Below are positions 8,882 to 16,234 of a stretch of DNA of 64,000 bases, in pieces. The notes beneath the pieces are model-generated. The model was not told the DNA's origin. It ran no database searches and worked only from the letters and a program-made list of their open reading frames with translations. The stretch's first letter is position 1. The number at the start of each line of letters is the position of its first letter. Position numbers and translations under genes: made by a program. The DNA is from Streptomyces sp. NRRL S-646. GTDB lineage: Bacteria; Actinomycetota; Actinomycetes; Streptomycetales; Streptomycetaceae. The stretch is taken from the NCBI RefSeq assembly GCF_000720765.1, contig NZ_JODC01000008.1, positions 186,001-250,000 on the forward strand, given 5' to 3'.

Positions 8882-9679
8882 ATGAACGACACGCCCGCGG
8901 CCCGGACGGCCTCGCCGGCGCAGCCACCTCCCGTTGCGGCGGCAGCGGTGAACGGCGCGGACACGCGGCCCGACTACCGGCCCGGCTACGAGGTCGTGGC
9001 GGAGCGGATCCTCGAGTTCATCGCCGAGGCCCGGCTGGTGGCAGGTGACCGGCTGCCCACGGAGAACGATCTGGCGCAGAGGCTGAACACCAGCAGGGCG
9101 GTGGTGCGGGAGGCCGTGAAGATCCTTTCGGCGCTCGGCCGGGTCCGGGCGCACAAGGGGCGCGGACTGTTCGTCGCGGACGACGAGGGCATGCTCCTCA
9201 CCAGCCGCTGGGGCGGCTTCTTCCGGCCCGTCGACCTCGATCACGTGCTCATGCTGTTCGAGTTCCGCCGGGTACAGGAGACGGCCGCGAGCAGTCTGGC
9301 CGCCACCCGTGCCACGCCCGCCGAACTGCGGACCATCGAGGTTGCCGTGCAGCAGTGCCGGCACGGGTTCACCCATGGTCAGGTCGACGTGTTCAACCAG
9401 GCGGACGAGGACTTCCACATGGGCGTCGCCGTCGCCTCGCACAACGCCTTCCTCGTCAGCGCGGTGCGTGACGCACGACGACTGCAGCGGCAGTCCAGCG
9501 CGATCGGCATCCACGACACGCTCGGTGAAGGCACCGAGTCCGCGGTCGTGGAGCACGAGGTGATCTACCGGGCCATTCGCGACGGCCGGCCCGACGAGGC
9601 GGCCGAGGCCACGGCGGCACATCTCGACAGAACACTCGAGGACTACCGGCGGGAGATCCAGCGACGCCTGTTCGGTTAG
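8882..9679 (+). CDS. FadR/FCD-type GntR regulator of the sugar cluster
   Basis: A 265-residue DNA-binding regulator. A winged helix covers about residues 38-105 (RPGYEVVAERILEFI, LPTENDLAQRLNTSRAVVREAVKIL). A helical FCD effector domain follows with the usual metal ligands: DEDFH, then EHEVIYRAI and the final AAHL. The ATG at 8882 has GGAGG nine bases upstream. It is divergent from the sugar transporter operon, with the perfect palindrome at 8793-8807 in front. FCD regulators often respond to sugar acids or other carboxylates; a fuconate-type inducer would suit the neighbouring lactonase, but that is inference. Confidence 0.9.
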   Translation: MNDTPAARTASPAQPPPVAAAAVNGADTRPDYRPGYEVVAERILEFIAEARLVAGDRLPTENDLAQRLNTSRAVVREAVKILSALGRVRAHKGRGLFVADDEGMLLTSRWGGFFRPVDLDHVLMLFEFRRVQETAASSLAATRATPAELRTIEVAVQQCRHGFTHGQVDVFNQADEDFHMGVAVASHNAFLVSAVRDARRLQRQSSAIGIHDTLGEGTESAVVEHEVIYRAIRDGRPDEAAEATAAHLDRTLEDYRREIQRRLFG

Positions 9680-9828
9680 GTGACTGACACGATCGTGGGG
9701 CCGGGGCGGCCACCGCTTTCCGAGGCAGAAACCCGGGTACATCGGCGTATCGATGTCGTCGACCACGGGACACCGCTTTCCTGCCGGGAAGCAGGAGCCC
9801 CTCCTTCCCGGCAGGAAAGTCAGTCACC
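9679..9828. repeat. 150-bp nested inverted-repeat element with strong hairpin
   Basis: Ten-base perfect inverted repeats (GGTGACTGAC at 9679-9688 and its complement at 9819-9828) enclose 130 bp. Inside is a perfect 16-bp stem, arms 9776-9791 and 9804-9819, with a 12-base loop. The stem overlaps the right outer arm by one base. The sequence CACCGCTTTCC occurs twice within it. It lies exactly at the stop of the FCD regulator and before the convergent reductase gene, so it can act as a two-way terminator. The outer repeats also give it the look of a small MITE-like insertion, but no target duplication is evident. Confidence 0.5.
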
Positions 9829-9872
9829 AAGCACGAGCCGAGGCTCCGTTCGCGCCCGTCGGCCCCCGCACG

Positions 9873-11210
9873 TCAGGCCAGGCCGAACCGCTCGGCGTGT
9901 ACTTGCCGTTGGGGGACCTCCAGCCTGCGGAGGGTGCTGAGCACGGCAGAGGTCATCGCGGGCGGGCCGCACACGTAGACGTCGCGTTCTGTTACGTCGG
10001 GGACCAGGGCACGGAGACTGTCCGGCTCGAACGGCGATGCCCCCTCCCCTCTGGTGCCGGTGAGCAGGTGCAGCCGCCCGCCCCGGTCGGCGACCAGGTC
10101 CCGTACCTCGTCGACCAGCACGGCGTCGCTCTCACTGCGCACCCGGTAGAGCACGATGACGTCGCCGGCCGATTCCTCCTCCAGCAGGGCTCGAATCGGC
10201 GTGATGCCGATGCCTCCGGCGATCAGCAACGCACCGGACCGGGTTCGGTGCATCGAGGTGAACGCGCCGTACGGACCCTCGACGAACGCGCGGCTCCCGA
10301 CGGGGAGGTGCCGCAGGCCGGCGCTGGTGCTGCCGACCGCCTTGGCGGTCAGGCGCAGCGTTCGGCCGTCGGGTGCCGCCGACAGCGAGAACGGATTCGC
10401 CAGCCACCAGTGGTTGTGCCCGGGGAACCGCCAGATGCAGAACTGGCCGGCCCGAGCAGGCAGCCTGTCGAGGTGGCGGCCGGTGACATGCACCGACACC
10501 ACGTTGTCCGACTCCAGTACCACCGCCGCGACCTCGAATCGGTGGTGGACGTTGCGCCACACGGGCATGACGAACCGCCCCGTGACCAGGGCACCGAATG
10601 CGAACAGCCACAGGGCCCACCAGTAGATTTTCGCGGGCGCGGAGGAACTGAACGTCGTGGTCTCCTGCAACTGGTGGACTAACGCCAGCCCCAACGCCAC
10701 GTACAGCAGCAGGTGCAGGCCATGCCAGACCTCGTAGCGCAGCCGCTGCCTCACATACCGGGCGGAGACCACTGCGACCACGACCACGACCGCCGCGGCG
10801 CACATCCCGAGCAGGGAGGCCGGCACGTCTGCCAGTGAGAAGAACGTCTTCGTCATCGACGTGTGACTGAGCCGCGCGAACCCCAGCACCACCAGCACGG
10901 CATGGCTGAGGATGGTCCACAGCAGGGTGAAGCCGACCCACCGGTGCCACACCGTCAACCTGTCCATGCCGATACGGCGGTCGAGCCACGGCAGCCGGGC
11001 CACCAGCAGCAACTGGAACAGCATCAGCACGGCGGCGTGCAGGCCGAAGAACTTGGCGACCGTGAGGACCCCGTTCTGGCCGGTCCCGGCGCTGAGGAAC
11101 AGGACCTCGACGATCATCAAGTTGACGATGACAAACGTCCACAGCGCCCGGCGCGCCGCAACGACCGGAGGTATGGTGCCTTGCCGCACCTGGGTATATG
11201 TCGCTTCCAC
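9873..11210 (-). CDS. Ferric-reductase-like membrane flavoprotein (ferredoxin reductase family)
   Basis: A 445-residue protein with an N-terminal ferric-reductase-like transmembrane domain (about residues 15-210, six helices; paired His in VWHRWVGF, LSHAV, VWHGLHLLLYV and LVHQL suggest haem ligation). A cytosolic FAD domain (about 220-320, FCIWRFP, NPFSLSAAP) and an NAD(P)H domain (IAGGIGITPIRALL, VYVCGPPAM) follow. It probably moves electrons from NAD(P)H through FAD and haem to an outside acceptor. I chose the GTG at 11210 (MEATYTQVRQ) because AGAGGAAG precedes it; longer frames upstream run into another gene. It lies 17 bp after the short Tat protein gene. Confidence 0.85.
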   Translation of the reverse strand: MEATYTQVRQGTIPPVVAARRALWTFVIVNLMIVEVLFLSAGTGQNGVLTVAKFFGLHAAVLMLFQLLLVARLPWLDRRIGMDRLTVWHRWVGFTLLWTILSHAVLVVLGFARLSHTSMTKTFFSLADVPASLLGMCAAAVVVVVAVVSARYVRQRLRYEVWHGLHLLLYVALGLALVHQLQETTTFSSSAPAKIYWWALWLFAFGALVTGRFVMPVWRNVHHRFEVAAVVLESDNVVSVHVTGRHLDRLPARAGQFCIWRFPGHNHWWLANPFSLSAAPDGRTLRLTAKAVGSTSAGLRHLPVGSRAFVEGPYGAFTSMHRTRSGALLIAGGIGITPIRALLEEESAGDVIVLYRVRSESDAVLVDEVRDLVADRGGRLHLLTGTRGEGASPFEPDSLRALVPDVTERDVYVCGPPAMTSAVLSTLRRLEVPQRQVHAERFGLA

Positions 11211-11227
11211 CGCTTCCTCTTCTTGTC

Positions 11228-11476
11228 TTATGACCCATTCGCGCCCGGCCTGCGAGATCGCGAGAAGCCGGGCGGCCTTGAACCTGTTCCGGCCCCGTTC
11301 GGCGCAAGAACAGAGAGTGCCGCTTCTGCCTGGCTGAGCCGAGGCGTGGCGGCCTGGGCGGCTGTACCGGTAACAGCCACCGTGAGGGCGCCTGGCGCGG
11401 TCGCGGCGAGAAACGTCCGGCGGTAAGGCGGGCCTCCTGCGGGCGTCGCAGAGGTGCCGTCGAAGGCGTCCGGCAT
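11228..11476 (-). CDS. Short Tat-signal protein, possibly truncated
   Basis: An 82-residue product from ATG 11476, which has a strong GAGGAG site. Residues ~17-45 are a twin-arginine type export signal (YRRTFLAATAPGA, ending AQAA). After about 25 ordinary residues the sequence becomes Arg/Pro/Ser-rich (GFSRSRRPGANGS) and stops 17 bp before the reductase start. The abrupt change suggests the mature domain was lost or shifted out of frame, leaving only the export signal. A small secreted partner of the reductase is the alternative. No family recognised. Confidence 0.5.
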   Translation of the reverse strand: MPDAFDGTSATPAGGPPYRRTFLAATAPGALTVAVTGTAAQAATPRLSQAEAALSVLAPNGAGTGSRPPGFSRSRRPGANGS

Positions 11477-11535
11477 CTGAGTGACTCCTCACCCGGCGGC
11501 CGGCCTCGGTCGCCTTCGCCGGGCAGGCTGGTTGA

Positions 11536-11547
11536 TTAAGGTCTTAA
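11536..11547. promoter_or_regulatory. Palindrome TTAAG-GT-CTTAA, candidate LacI-type operator
   Basis: A perfect 5+2+5 inverted repeat 41 bp upstream of the LacI regulator start at 11589, in an otherwise GC-rich stretch. Position and size suit an autoregulatory operator. No second copy was noticed near the arabinofuranosidase genes. Confidence 0.35.
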
Positions 11548-11588
11548 CCACAAGCCGTCGCAGGGTTGTTGGGAAACATGGGGTGCGC

Positions 11589-12659
11589 ATGACGAGCTCG
11601 CGTGTCTGGCGGCGTCCCACGCTGGATGCCGTGGCCGCACGTGCTGGTGTGTCCACGGCCACGGTGTCGAACGCGCTCAACGGCACCGGGCGGCTGTCCG
11701 AGGCGACCAGGCAGCGTGTGCTGGCCGTGGCACGCGAACTCGGTTACGCCCCCGCCAGCACGGCCCGTGCCCTGGCCCGTGGGGGGACCGGAGTGCTCGG
11801 CCTGACCATGACCACGTACGGCGACCTGCCCGTCCCGTACACCGAGATCCCGTACTACGCACAACTGGTGCTGGGCGCCATGGCGGCGGCGCATGAGCGC
11901 GGCTTTCTGCTCCAGGTGATGCCGAGTTCGATGTCACCGTGGATGTGGCTGAACACGGCGATGGACGGCGTCATCCACGTCGCCCCGCGCGCGGACGACC
12001 CGGTGGGTGCCATCCTGCGGGAGCGCGGCATACCGATGGTCACCGATGGCCGGCCGCTCCAGCCGCACTGGTACGACGCGTGGGTCGACACGGACCACGA
12101 AGTGGGCCTGGGCCTGCTGCTCGACCACCTCACCCAGTCCGGCGCCCGGCGGATCGGGCTCTCCCTGCCCCTGCACGACGACGCCTACCCGCGCCTGATC
12201 GCACACGCCTACCGGTCCTGGTGCGACGAACACCGCATGCCCGCCCTCGTGGAGGAGTACGCCGCACTGCCCGACTACTTCACGTCCGAACAGGACGCGG
12301 TCGGCCGGCTGCTCGACCACGGTCCACGACCGGACGCCGTCATCGGCGTGTACTCCGACTCCGGTCACAACATCCTCGCCGCCGCTCGCCGCCACGGGCT
12401 GCGGGTGCCGCGGGACCTGCTGGTGGCGTGTATCAGCGAGGATCCGGACTACGCGACGACCACTCCGCCGGTCACGGCGCTCAGCCTTCGCCCGGACCGG
12501 ATAGGCGCCGAAGCTGTCGACCTGCTGATCGCCGTCATCAACACCCGCAGCGGCGTGGAGCGGCGTCGGCTCGTGCAACCCGTGCTGGCTCCTCGCCGGT
12601 CCACCCGGCGCCCGGCGACGGATGCACGACGAAGAGGACGACCGGAGTGGATCCAGTGA
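11589..12659 (+). CDS. LacI-family transcriptional regulator
   Basis: A 356-residue repressor. The helix-turn-helix is at residues ~8-30 (TLDAVAARAGVSTATVSNAL) with the hinge LGYAPASTARALARG, followed by a periplasmic-binding-like sensor domain (GVIHVAPRADD, GVYSDSGHNILAAARRHGLRVP, SLRPDRIGAEAVDLL). The ATG at 11589 puts the recognition helix at the usual distance from the N-terminus; the same frame is open further upstream but that part is not LacI-like. It converges on the GH54 gene and lies next to two arabinofuranosidase genes, so an arabinose-containing oligosaccharide is a plausible inducer. That link is positional only. Confidence 0.88.
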   Translation: MTSSRVWRRPTLDAVAARAGVSTATVSNALNGTGRLSEATRQRVLAVARELGYAPASTARALARGGTGVLGLTMTTYGDLPVPYTEIPYYAQLVLGAMAAAHERGFLLQVMPSSMSPWMWLNTAMDGVIHVAPRADDPVGAILRERGIPMVTDGRPLQPHWYDAWVDTDHEVGLGLLLDHLTQSGARRIGLSLPLHDDAYPRLIAHAYRSWCDEHRMPALVEEYAALPDYFTSEQDAVGRLLDHGPRPDAVIGVYSDSGHNILAAARRHGLRVPRDLLVACISEDPDYATTTPPVTALSLRPDRIGAEAVDLLIAVINTRSGVERRRLVQPVLAPRRSTRRPATDARRRGRPEWIQ

Positions 12660-12682
12660 CCGCTGGAGTCCTGCCACGCCCA

Positions 12683-12720
12683 GCCGCCGCGGCACCGGCC
12701 TGATACGGCACAGCGGCGGC
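12683..12720. terminator. Hairpin between convergent lacI-type and GH54 genes
   Basis: GCCGCCGC at 12683-12690 pairs with GCGGCGGC at 12713-12720 across a 22-base loop, placed between the stops of the two convergent genes. There is no T-tract, as is usual in high-GC actinomycetes. A two-way terminator is likely. Confidence 0.4.
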
Positions 12721-12797
12721 CTCGGCGCCGTGGGCGGAAGCCGCGGGCCGTGCACCATGTCAGCGCCAAGGTGCTCCGGCCCGCGACCTCCAGGTCG

Positions 12798-14366
12798 TCA
12801 GCTCCAGGGAGAGGCCGTGAGCCAACTGGTGTCCTGGGCCCAGAACTTCGTGGAGTCCCAGGCGTTGGAGCCGCCGTTGCCGGCTATGTAGCCCGTGTAG
12901 GAGTAGTGGCGGATGTACTTCGTCGGGAAGTTGACGGACTGGAAGGAGGTGCCGACCCCGCTGTTGCCCGCAGTGGGGCAGAAGGTGGCGTCCTTCGCGA
13001 ACGAGCTGCCGCCGGTGTCGGCGCTCACGTAGAGCTGGGAGGCGGAGTGGCGCAGGAACTGGCCGGGGTTGTTGGCGGACTCGAAGGTCAGACAGCTGCT
13101 GTCGGCCAGGCCGGCGCGGACGATCCAGGTGGCGTCCGCCTTGTCGGTGGCGGAGCTGGAGGCGTTGATGCTGGAGATGACGACCTTGGTGTCGGCGTCG
13201 TCGTGGCGGAGGTAGTGGGAGGTGCAGCAGGGGGCGGTGGTGGCCCGGAGGGAGATCCGGGAGCCGGGGGTGAGGGTTCCGGTGCTGGTCGAGCCGCTGT
13301 TGTAGCCGGCGGCGGTGATGTTGGCCTGTACGGCGTTCTCGGTGGCGTCCGAGGGGTAGCCCGAGGTCATGACGCCTTCGTAGAAGGTGCCGGCGCCTGT
13401 GTTGCTGTTGTCGCCGCCGATGCCGAGGATGATCGCGCCCTGCTTCTTCATCGGGTTGTAGCCGGAGACGTTGGGGCGCACGCCGCTGTAGTAGGTGGAC
13501 AGGCTGCCCGACTGGGCGTTGCCTCCGCGGATGGCCCACTGGTTCGGGCCGCCCTTGACGATGGCGGTCCGGAACCGGCTGTTGACGCTGGGGTCGCCCG
13601 CGTTGAACCCGCGGTTCACGCCGGAGAACAGGCCGTTCTCCAGGTCTGCCATGACCCAGGGGCCGTTGCCGCTGCCCCAGCCCCAGCCTTTGCTGTTGCC
13701 GAAGTAGATGGCCTCCATGGTGCCGTTGCCGTCGTCGTTGCCAGTGGTCTCGGCGTTGCCGTAGTCGAAGCAGCAGCCGGCGTTGTAATGCGTGCCGTCG
13801 AAGATCGCGTACATGCCCTCCGGCTGGTCGCCGGTCGCGATGCCATGGGTGTTGTTGTTGCGGTAGCCGGTGCCGGGGGCCACGTAGACGCCGTACGCCT
13901 TGTGTCCGCCGACGGTGACCGGCGCCTCGAACGCGTTGGCCAGGTTGTCGTTCCCGCCCTCGGCCGGGCCGGGCCAGTGGCCCTTGAGTGCCTGAGTGAG
14001 GTTGTTGCCCTTGCCGGACTGGTCGTAGAGGACGGTGATGACGCAGCTGGTGCCCGCGCAGAAGGAGTCCTGCGCGGCGGCGTCGGCGTATCCGCCGGCG
14101 CTCAACAGGCCGATGTCCTTGGTCGCGTTGTCGGAGGCACGCTTGACCTGGTACAGCGGGCCGTTGTACGTCGCATACAGGGCGCGGGTCGTGCTGTGTG
14201 CGGCAACGCAGGGGGTGCCGCCTGCGGCGTAGAGGTCGCATGGCTGCTGGGTGGCGGCCTGCGAGGTGGTGGCCCCGGCGGTGAGCAGGCCGGCGGCGAG
14301 GGCGGCGGTGGCACCGGCCGCGAGGAGCGCGCGTCTGACGCTGCGGACCCACGGTGGCTTGATCAT
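12798..14366 (-). CDS. abfB: Secreted alpha-L-arabinofuranosidase, GH54 + CBM42 (copy 1)
   Basis: A 522-residue exported enzyme that removes terminal alpha-L-arabinofuranosyl groups from arabinan, arabinoxylan or arabinogalactan. The ATG at 14366 has AAGGAG. Signal peptide about 1-42 (AAGLLTAGATTSQAA). The GH54 domain starts PCDLYAAGGTPCVAAHS; it has the adjacent Cys pair in GCCFDYGN. Counting from that pair, which is Cys176-Cys177 in Aspergillus kawachii AbfB, the Glu in ADLENGLF falls on nucleophile Glu221 and the Asp in GIGGDNSN on acid/base Asp297. The last ~160 residues are a CBM42 arabinose-binding trefoil with the motifs YLRHDD, FLRHSA and YIRHYS. It lies downstream of a tandem paralogue, separated by a strong hairpin. 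Confidence 0.95.
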   Translation of the reverse strand: MIKPPWVRSVRRALLAAGATAALAAGLLTAGATTSQAATQQPCDLYAAGGTPCVAAHSTTRALYATYNGPLYQVKRASDNATKDIGLLSAGGYADAAAQDSFCAGTSCVITVLYDQSGKGNNLTQALKGHWPGPAEGGNDNLANAFEAPVTVGGHKAYGVYVAPGTGYRNNNTHGIATGDQPEGMYAIFDGTHYNAGCCFDYGNAETTGNDDGNGTMEAIYFGNSKGWGWGSGNGPWVMADLENGLFSGVNRGFNAGDPSVNSRFRTAIVKGGPNQWAIRGGNAQSGSLSTYYSGVRPNVSGYNPMKKQGAIILGIGGDNSNTGAGTFYEGVMTSGYPSDATENAVQANITAAGYNSGSTSTGTLTPGSRISLRATTAPCCTSHYLRHDDADTKVVISSINASSSATDKADATWIVRAGLADSSCLTFESANNPGQFLRHSASQLYVSADTGGSSFAKDATFCPTAGNSGVGTSFQSVNFPTKYIRHYSYTGYIAGNGGSNAWDSTKFWAQDTSWLTASPWS

Positions 14367-14406
14367 GAAGTACTCCTTCACAGGGGTGAGGTGAGGCGTC
14401 GACGAA

Positions 14407-14457
14407 CCCCCGCTGTCCGGATGGTCGGACAGTGTCCGACTGTCCGGACAGCGGGGG
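14407..14457. terminator. Long nested hairpin between the two GH54 genes
   Basis: Perfect 15-bp arms (14407-14421 and 14443-14457) enclose a second perfect hairpin, 8-bp arms around one base at 14424-14440. It follows the stop of the upstream GH54 gene and precedes the downstream one, both on the minus strand. It should stop or strongly reduce read-through, so copy 1 needs its own promoter or partial read-through. Confidence 0.6.
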
Positions 14458-14532
14458 CGCCTTGACGCTTCCGGGTCCGGTGCGGTTTCGGCTCTCTCAG
14501 GCACCGGCACCTGCGCCGGGGCTGGCTGTTCG

Positions 14533-16092
14533 TCAGCTCCAGGGGGCGGCGGCGAGCCAGGTGCTGTCCTGGGCCCACGACGACGTGGTGTCCCAGGCGT
14601 TGGTACCGCCGTTGCTCGCGATGTAGCCGGTGAAGCGGTAGTGGCGGATGTACTTGGCCGGGTAGTTGAAGGACTGCAGGGAGTAGCCCGTGCCGCTGTT
14701 GCCCGGCTTGGAGCAGAAGGTGGCATCGGCGGCGAACTGGCTGGTGCCGGCATTGGGCTGGAGGTGGAGCTGGAACGCGTAGTGCCTGAGGTAGCTGCCG
14801 GGTGTGTTGGCCGACTCGAAGGAGACACAGCTGCTGTCGGCCAGGCCGGCGCGGACGATCCAGGTGGCGTCGCCCTTGTCGGTGGTCGAGCTGCTGGAGG
14901 TCACCGGCGCGATCACGACCTTGTCGTCGCTGGTGTCGTGCTGCAGGTAGTCGCCGGTGCAGCAGGAGGTGGTGGCCTGCAGCGACACCTTCGCGCCCGG
15001 GGTGAAGGGGTTGGACGTGTTGGTGCTGTAGCCGGCCGCGGCGATGTTGGCCTGGACCGCGGCGTCGGTGGCGTCGGAGGGGTACCCCTTGACCATGGCG
15101 CCCTCGTAGAAGGTGCCTGCGCTCGCGTTGCGGTTGGTCTGGCAGCAGTCGCCGCCGCTGCCAAGGATGACGGCACCCTGCTTGTGCATCGGGTTCCATC
15201 CGCTGGGCAGTGCGCCGCTGTAGAGCTGGGTCAGGCTCCCGGACTGGGCGCCTGCGCCCTTGAGCGCCATCTGGGTGGTGCCGTTGTTCTTGAGCATTGC
15301 GGTGACGAAGCGGCTGGTCTGGGAGACCTGGTTGGGGTTCCACGTCTTGCTGCCGCCGGAGAACAGGCCGTTCTCCAGGTCCGCCTGCACCCACGGTCCG
15401 GTTCCGCTGCAGCCGCCGAACCAGCATTCCGTGCCGAAGTTGATCGCGTCCATGGCGCCGTTGCCGTCGGCCTTGTGGTCGATCTCCGTGTTGCCGTAGT
15501 CGAAGCAGCAGCCGTTGTTGACGTGGGTACCGCTGGTGACCATGTACTCGCCCTCGGGTGAACTGCCGGTCGGCACACCCCCGGAGGAGTTGTACGCGAA
15601 GTAGCTGTTGCCGGGGTTGATGTAGAGCGCGTACGCCTTCTGGCCGCCCACGCTCACCGCTTCGGTGGTCGCGACGGCCGCTGTGTCGGCGCCGCCGGTT
15701 CCGCCGGGGCCCTGGTAGACCAGGGTGTTGCCGCCGCCGGTCTGGTCGTAGACGCGGGTGATGGTGCAGGTGGTGCCCGCGCAGAACGAGTCCTGTGCCG
15801 CGGCGTTGGCGACGCCTCCGGCCGACAGTACGCCGATGTCGTGCAACGTACTGTCCGACGTCCGCTGCACCTGGTAGAGCGGGCCGTTGTAGGAGGCGAA
15901 CAACGCGCGGGTGGTGCTGTGCGCCGCGACGCACGGCGTGCCGCCCGCCGCGTAGATGTCGCAGGGCCCTTGTGCAGCGGCCTGCGAGGCGCCGCTGAAG
16001 GCGACGAGGCCGGTGAAGGCGAGCGCCGCCGCGGTCAGGCAGACAACCACCCCGCGGCGCAGTTTTCGGAATATGAGCAGCGCAGGCACCAT
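14533..16092 (-). CDS. abfB: Secreted alpha-L-arabinofuranosidase, GH54 + CBM42 (copy 2)
   Basis: A 519-residue paralogue of the neighbouring enzyme. The ATG at 16092 has AGGGAG. Signal peptide about 1-38 (ALAFTGLVAFSGASQAAA). The catalytic domain keeps PCDIYAAGGTPCVAAHS, GCCFDYGNTE, ADLENGLFSG (nucleophile Glu) and GSGGDCCQTN (acid/base Asp). It has extra Cys residues (ECWFGGCSG, GGDCCQ) that copy 1 lacks, so additional disulfides are likely. The C-terminal CBM42 has YLQHDT, YLRHYA and YIRHYR. Two non-identical copies side by side suggest different linkage or branch preferences. Confidence 0.95.
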   Translation of the reverse strand: MVPALLIFRKLRRGVVVCLTAAALAFTGLVAFSGASQAAAQGPCDIYAAGGTPCVAAHSTTRALFASYNGPLYQVQRTSDSTLHDIGVLSAGGVANAAAQDSFCAGTTCTITRVYDQTGGGNTLVYQGPGGTGGADTAAVATTEAVSVGGQKAYALYINPGNSYFAYNSSGGVPTGSSPEGEYMVTSGTHVNNGCCFDYGNTEIDHKADGNGAMDAINFGTECWFGGCSGTGPWVQADLENGLFSGGSKTWNPNQVSQTSRFVTAMLKNNGTTQMALKGAGAQSGSLTQLYSGALPSGWNPMHKQGAVILGSGGDCCQTNRNASAGTFYEGAMVKGYPSDATDAAVQANIAAAGYSTNTSNPFTPGAKVSLQATTSCCTGDYLQHDTSDDKVVIAPVTSSSSTTDKGDATWIVRAGLADSSCVSFESANTPGSYLRHYAFQLHLQPNAGTSQFAADATFCSKPGNSGTGYSLQSFNYPAKYIRHYRFTGYIASNGGTNAWDTTSSWAQDSTWLAAAPWS

Positions 16093-16126
16093 GTACTCCC
16101 TTGTTCATCGTTACGGGGACAGCAAG

Positions 16127-16168
16127 CCGCGCCCCCAGCAGGGTTTGCCATGGGCTCTGGGGGCGCGG
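16127..16168. terminator. 12-bp hairpin after the beta-helix gene
   Basis: CCGCGCCCCCAG at 16127-16138 pairs perfectly with 16157-16168 across an 18-base loop. It lies 67 bp past the minus-strand stop at 16235, so it is probably the terminator of the beta-helix gene. Confidence 0.55.
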
Positions 16169-16234
16169 GTTGATGGGCTGAGGGCGGGCGGACGCGTCCG
16201 GGCGGGGAATCCACCGACGCGTCTGGTCACCCTG

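Noticed and set aside
12750..14465. 571-codon plus-strand frame over the GH54 gene
   Set aside because: Antisense to a gene with complete catalytic motifs and a signal peptide; its composition is a Gly/Val/Ala shadow.
12798..14828. Longer start for GH54 copy 1 at 14828
   Set aside because: The extra ~150 residues are Ser/Pro/Thr shadow of copy 2 and would bury the signal peptide; ATG 14366 has a clear ribosome-binding site.
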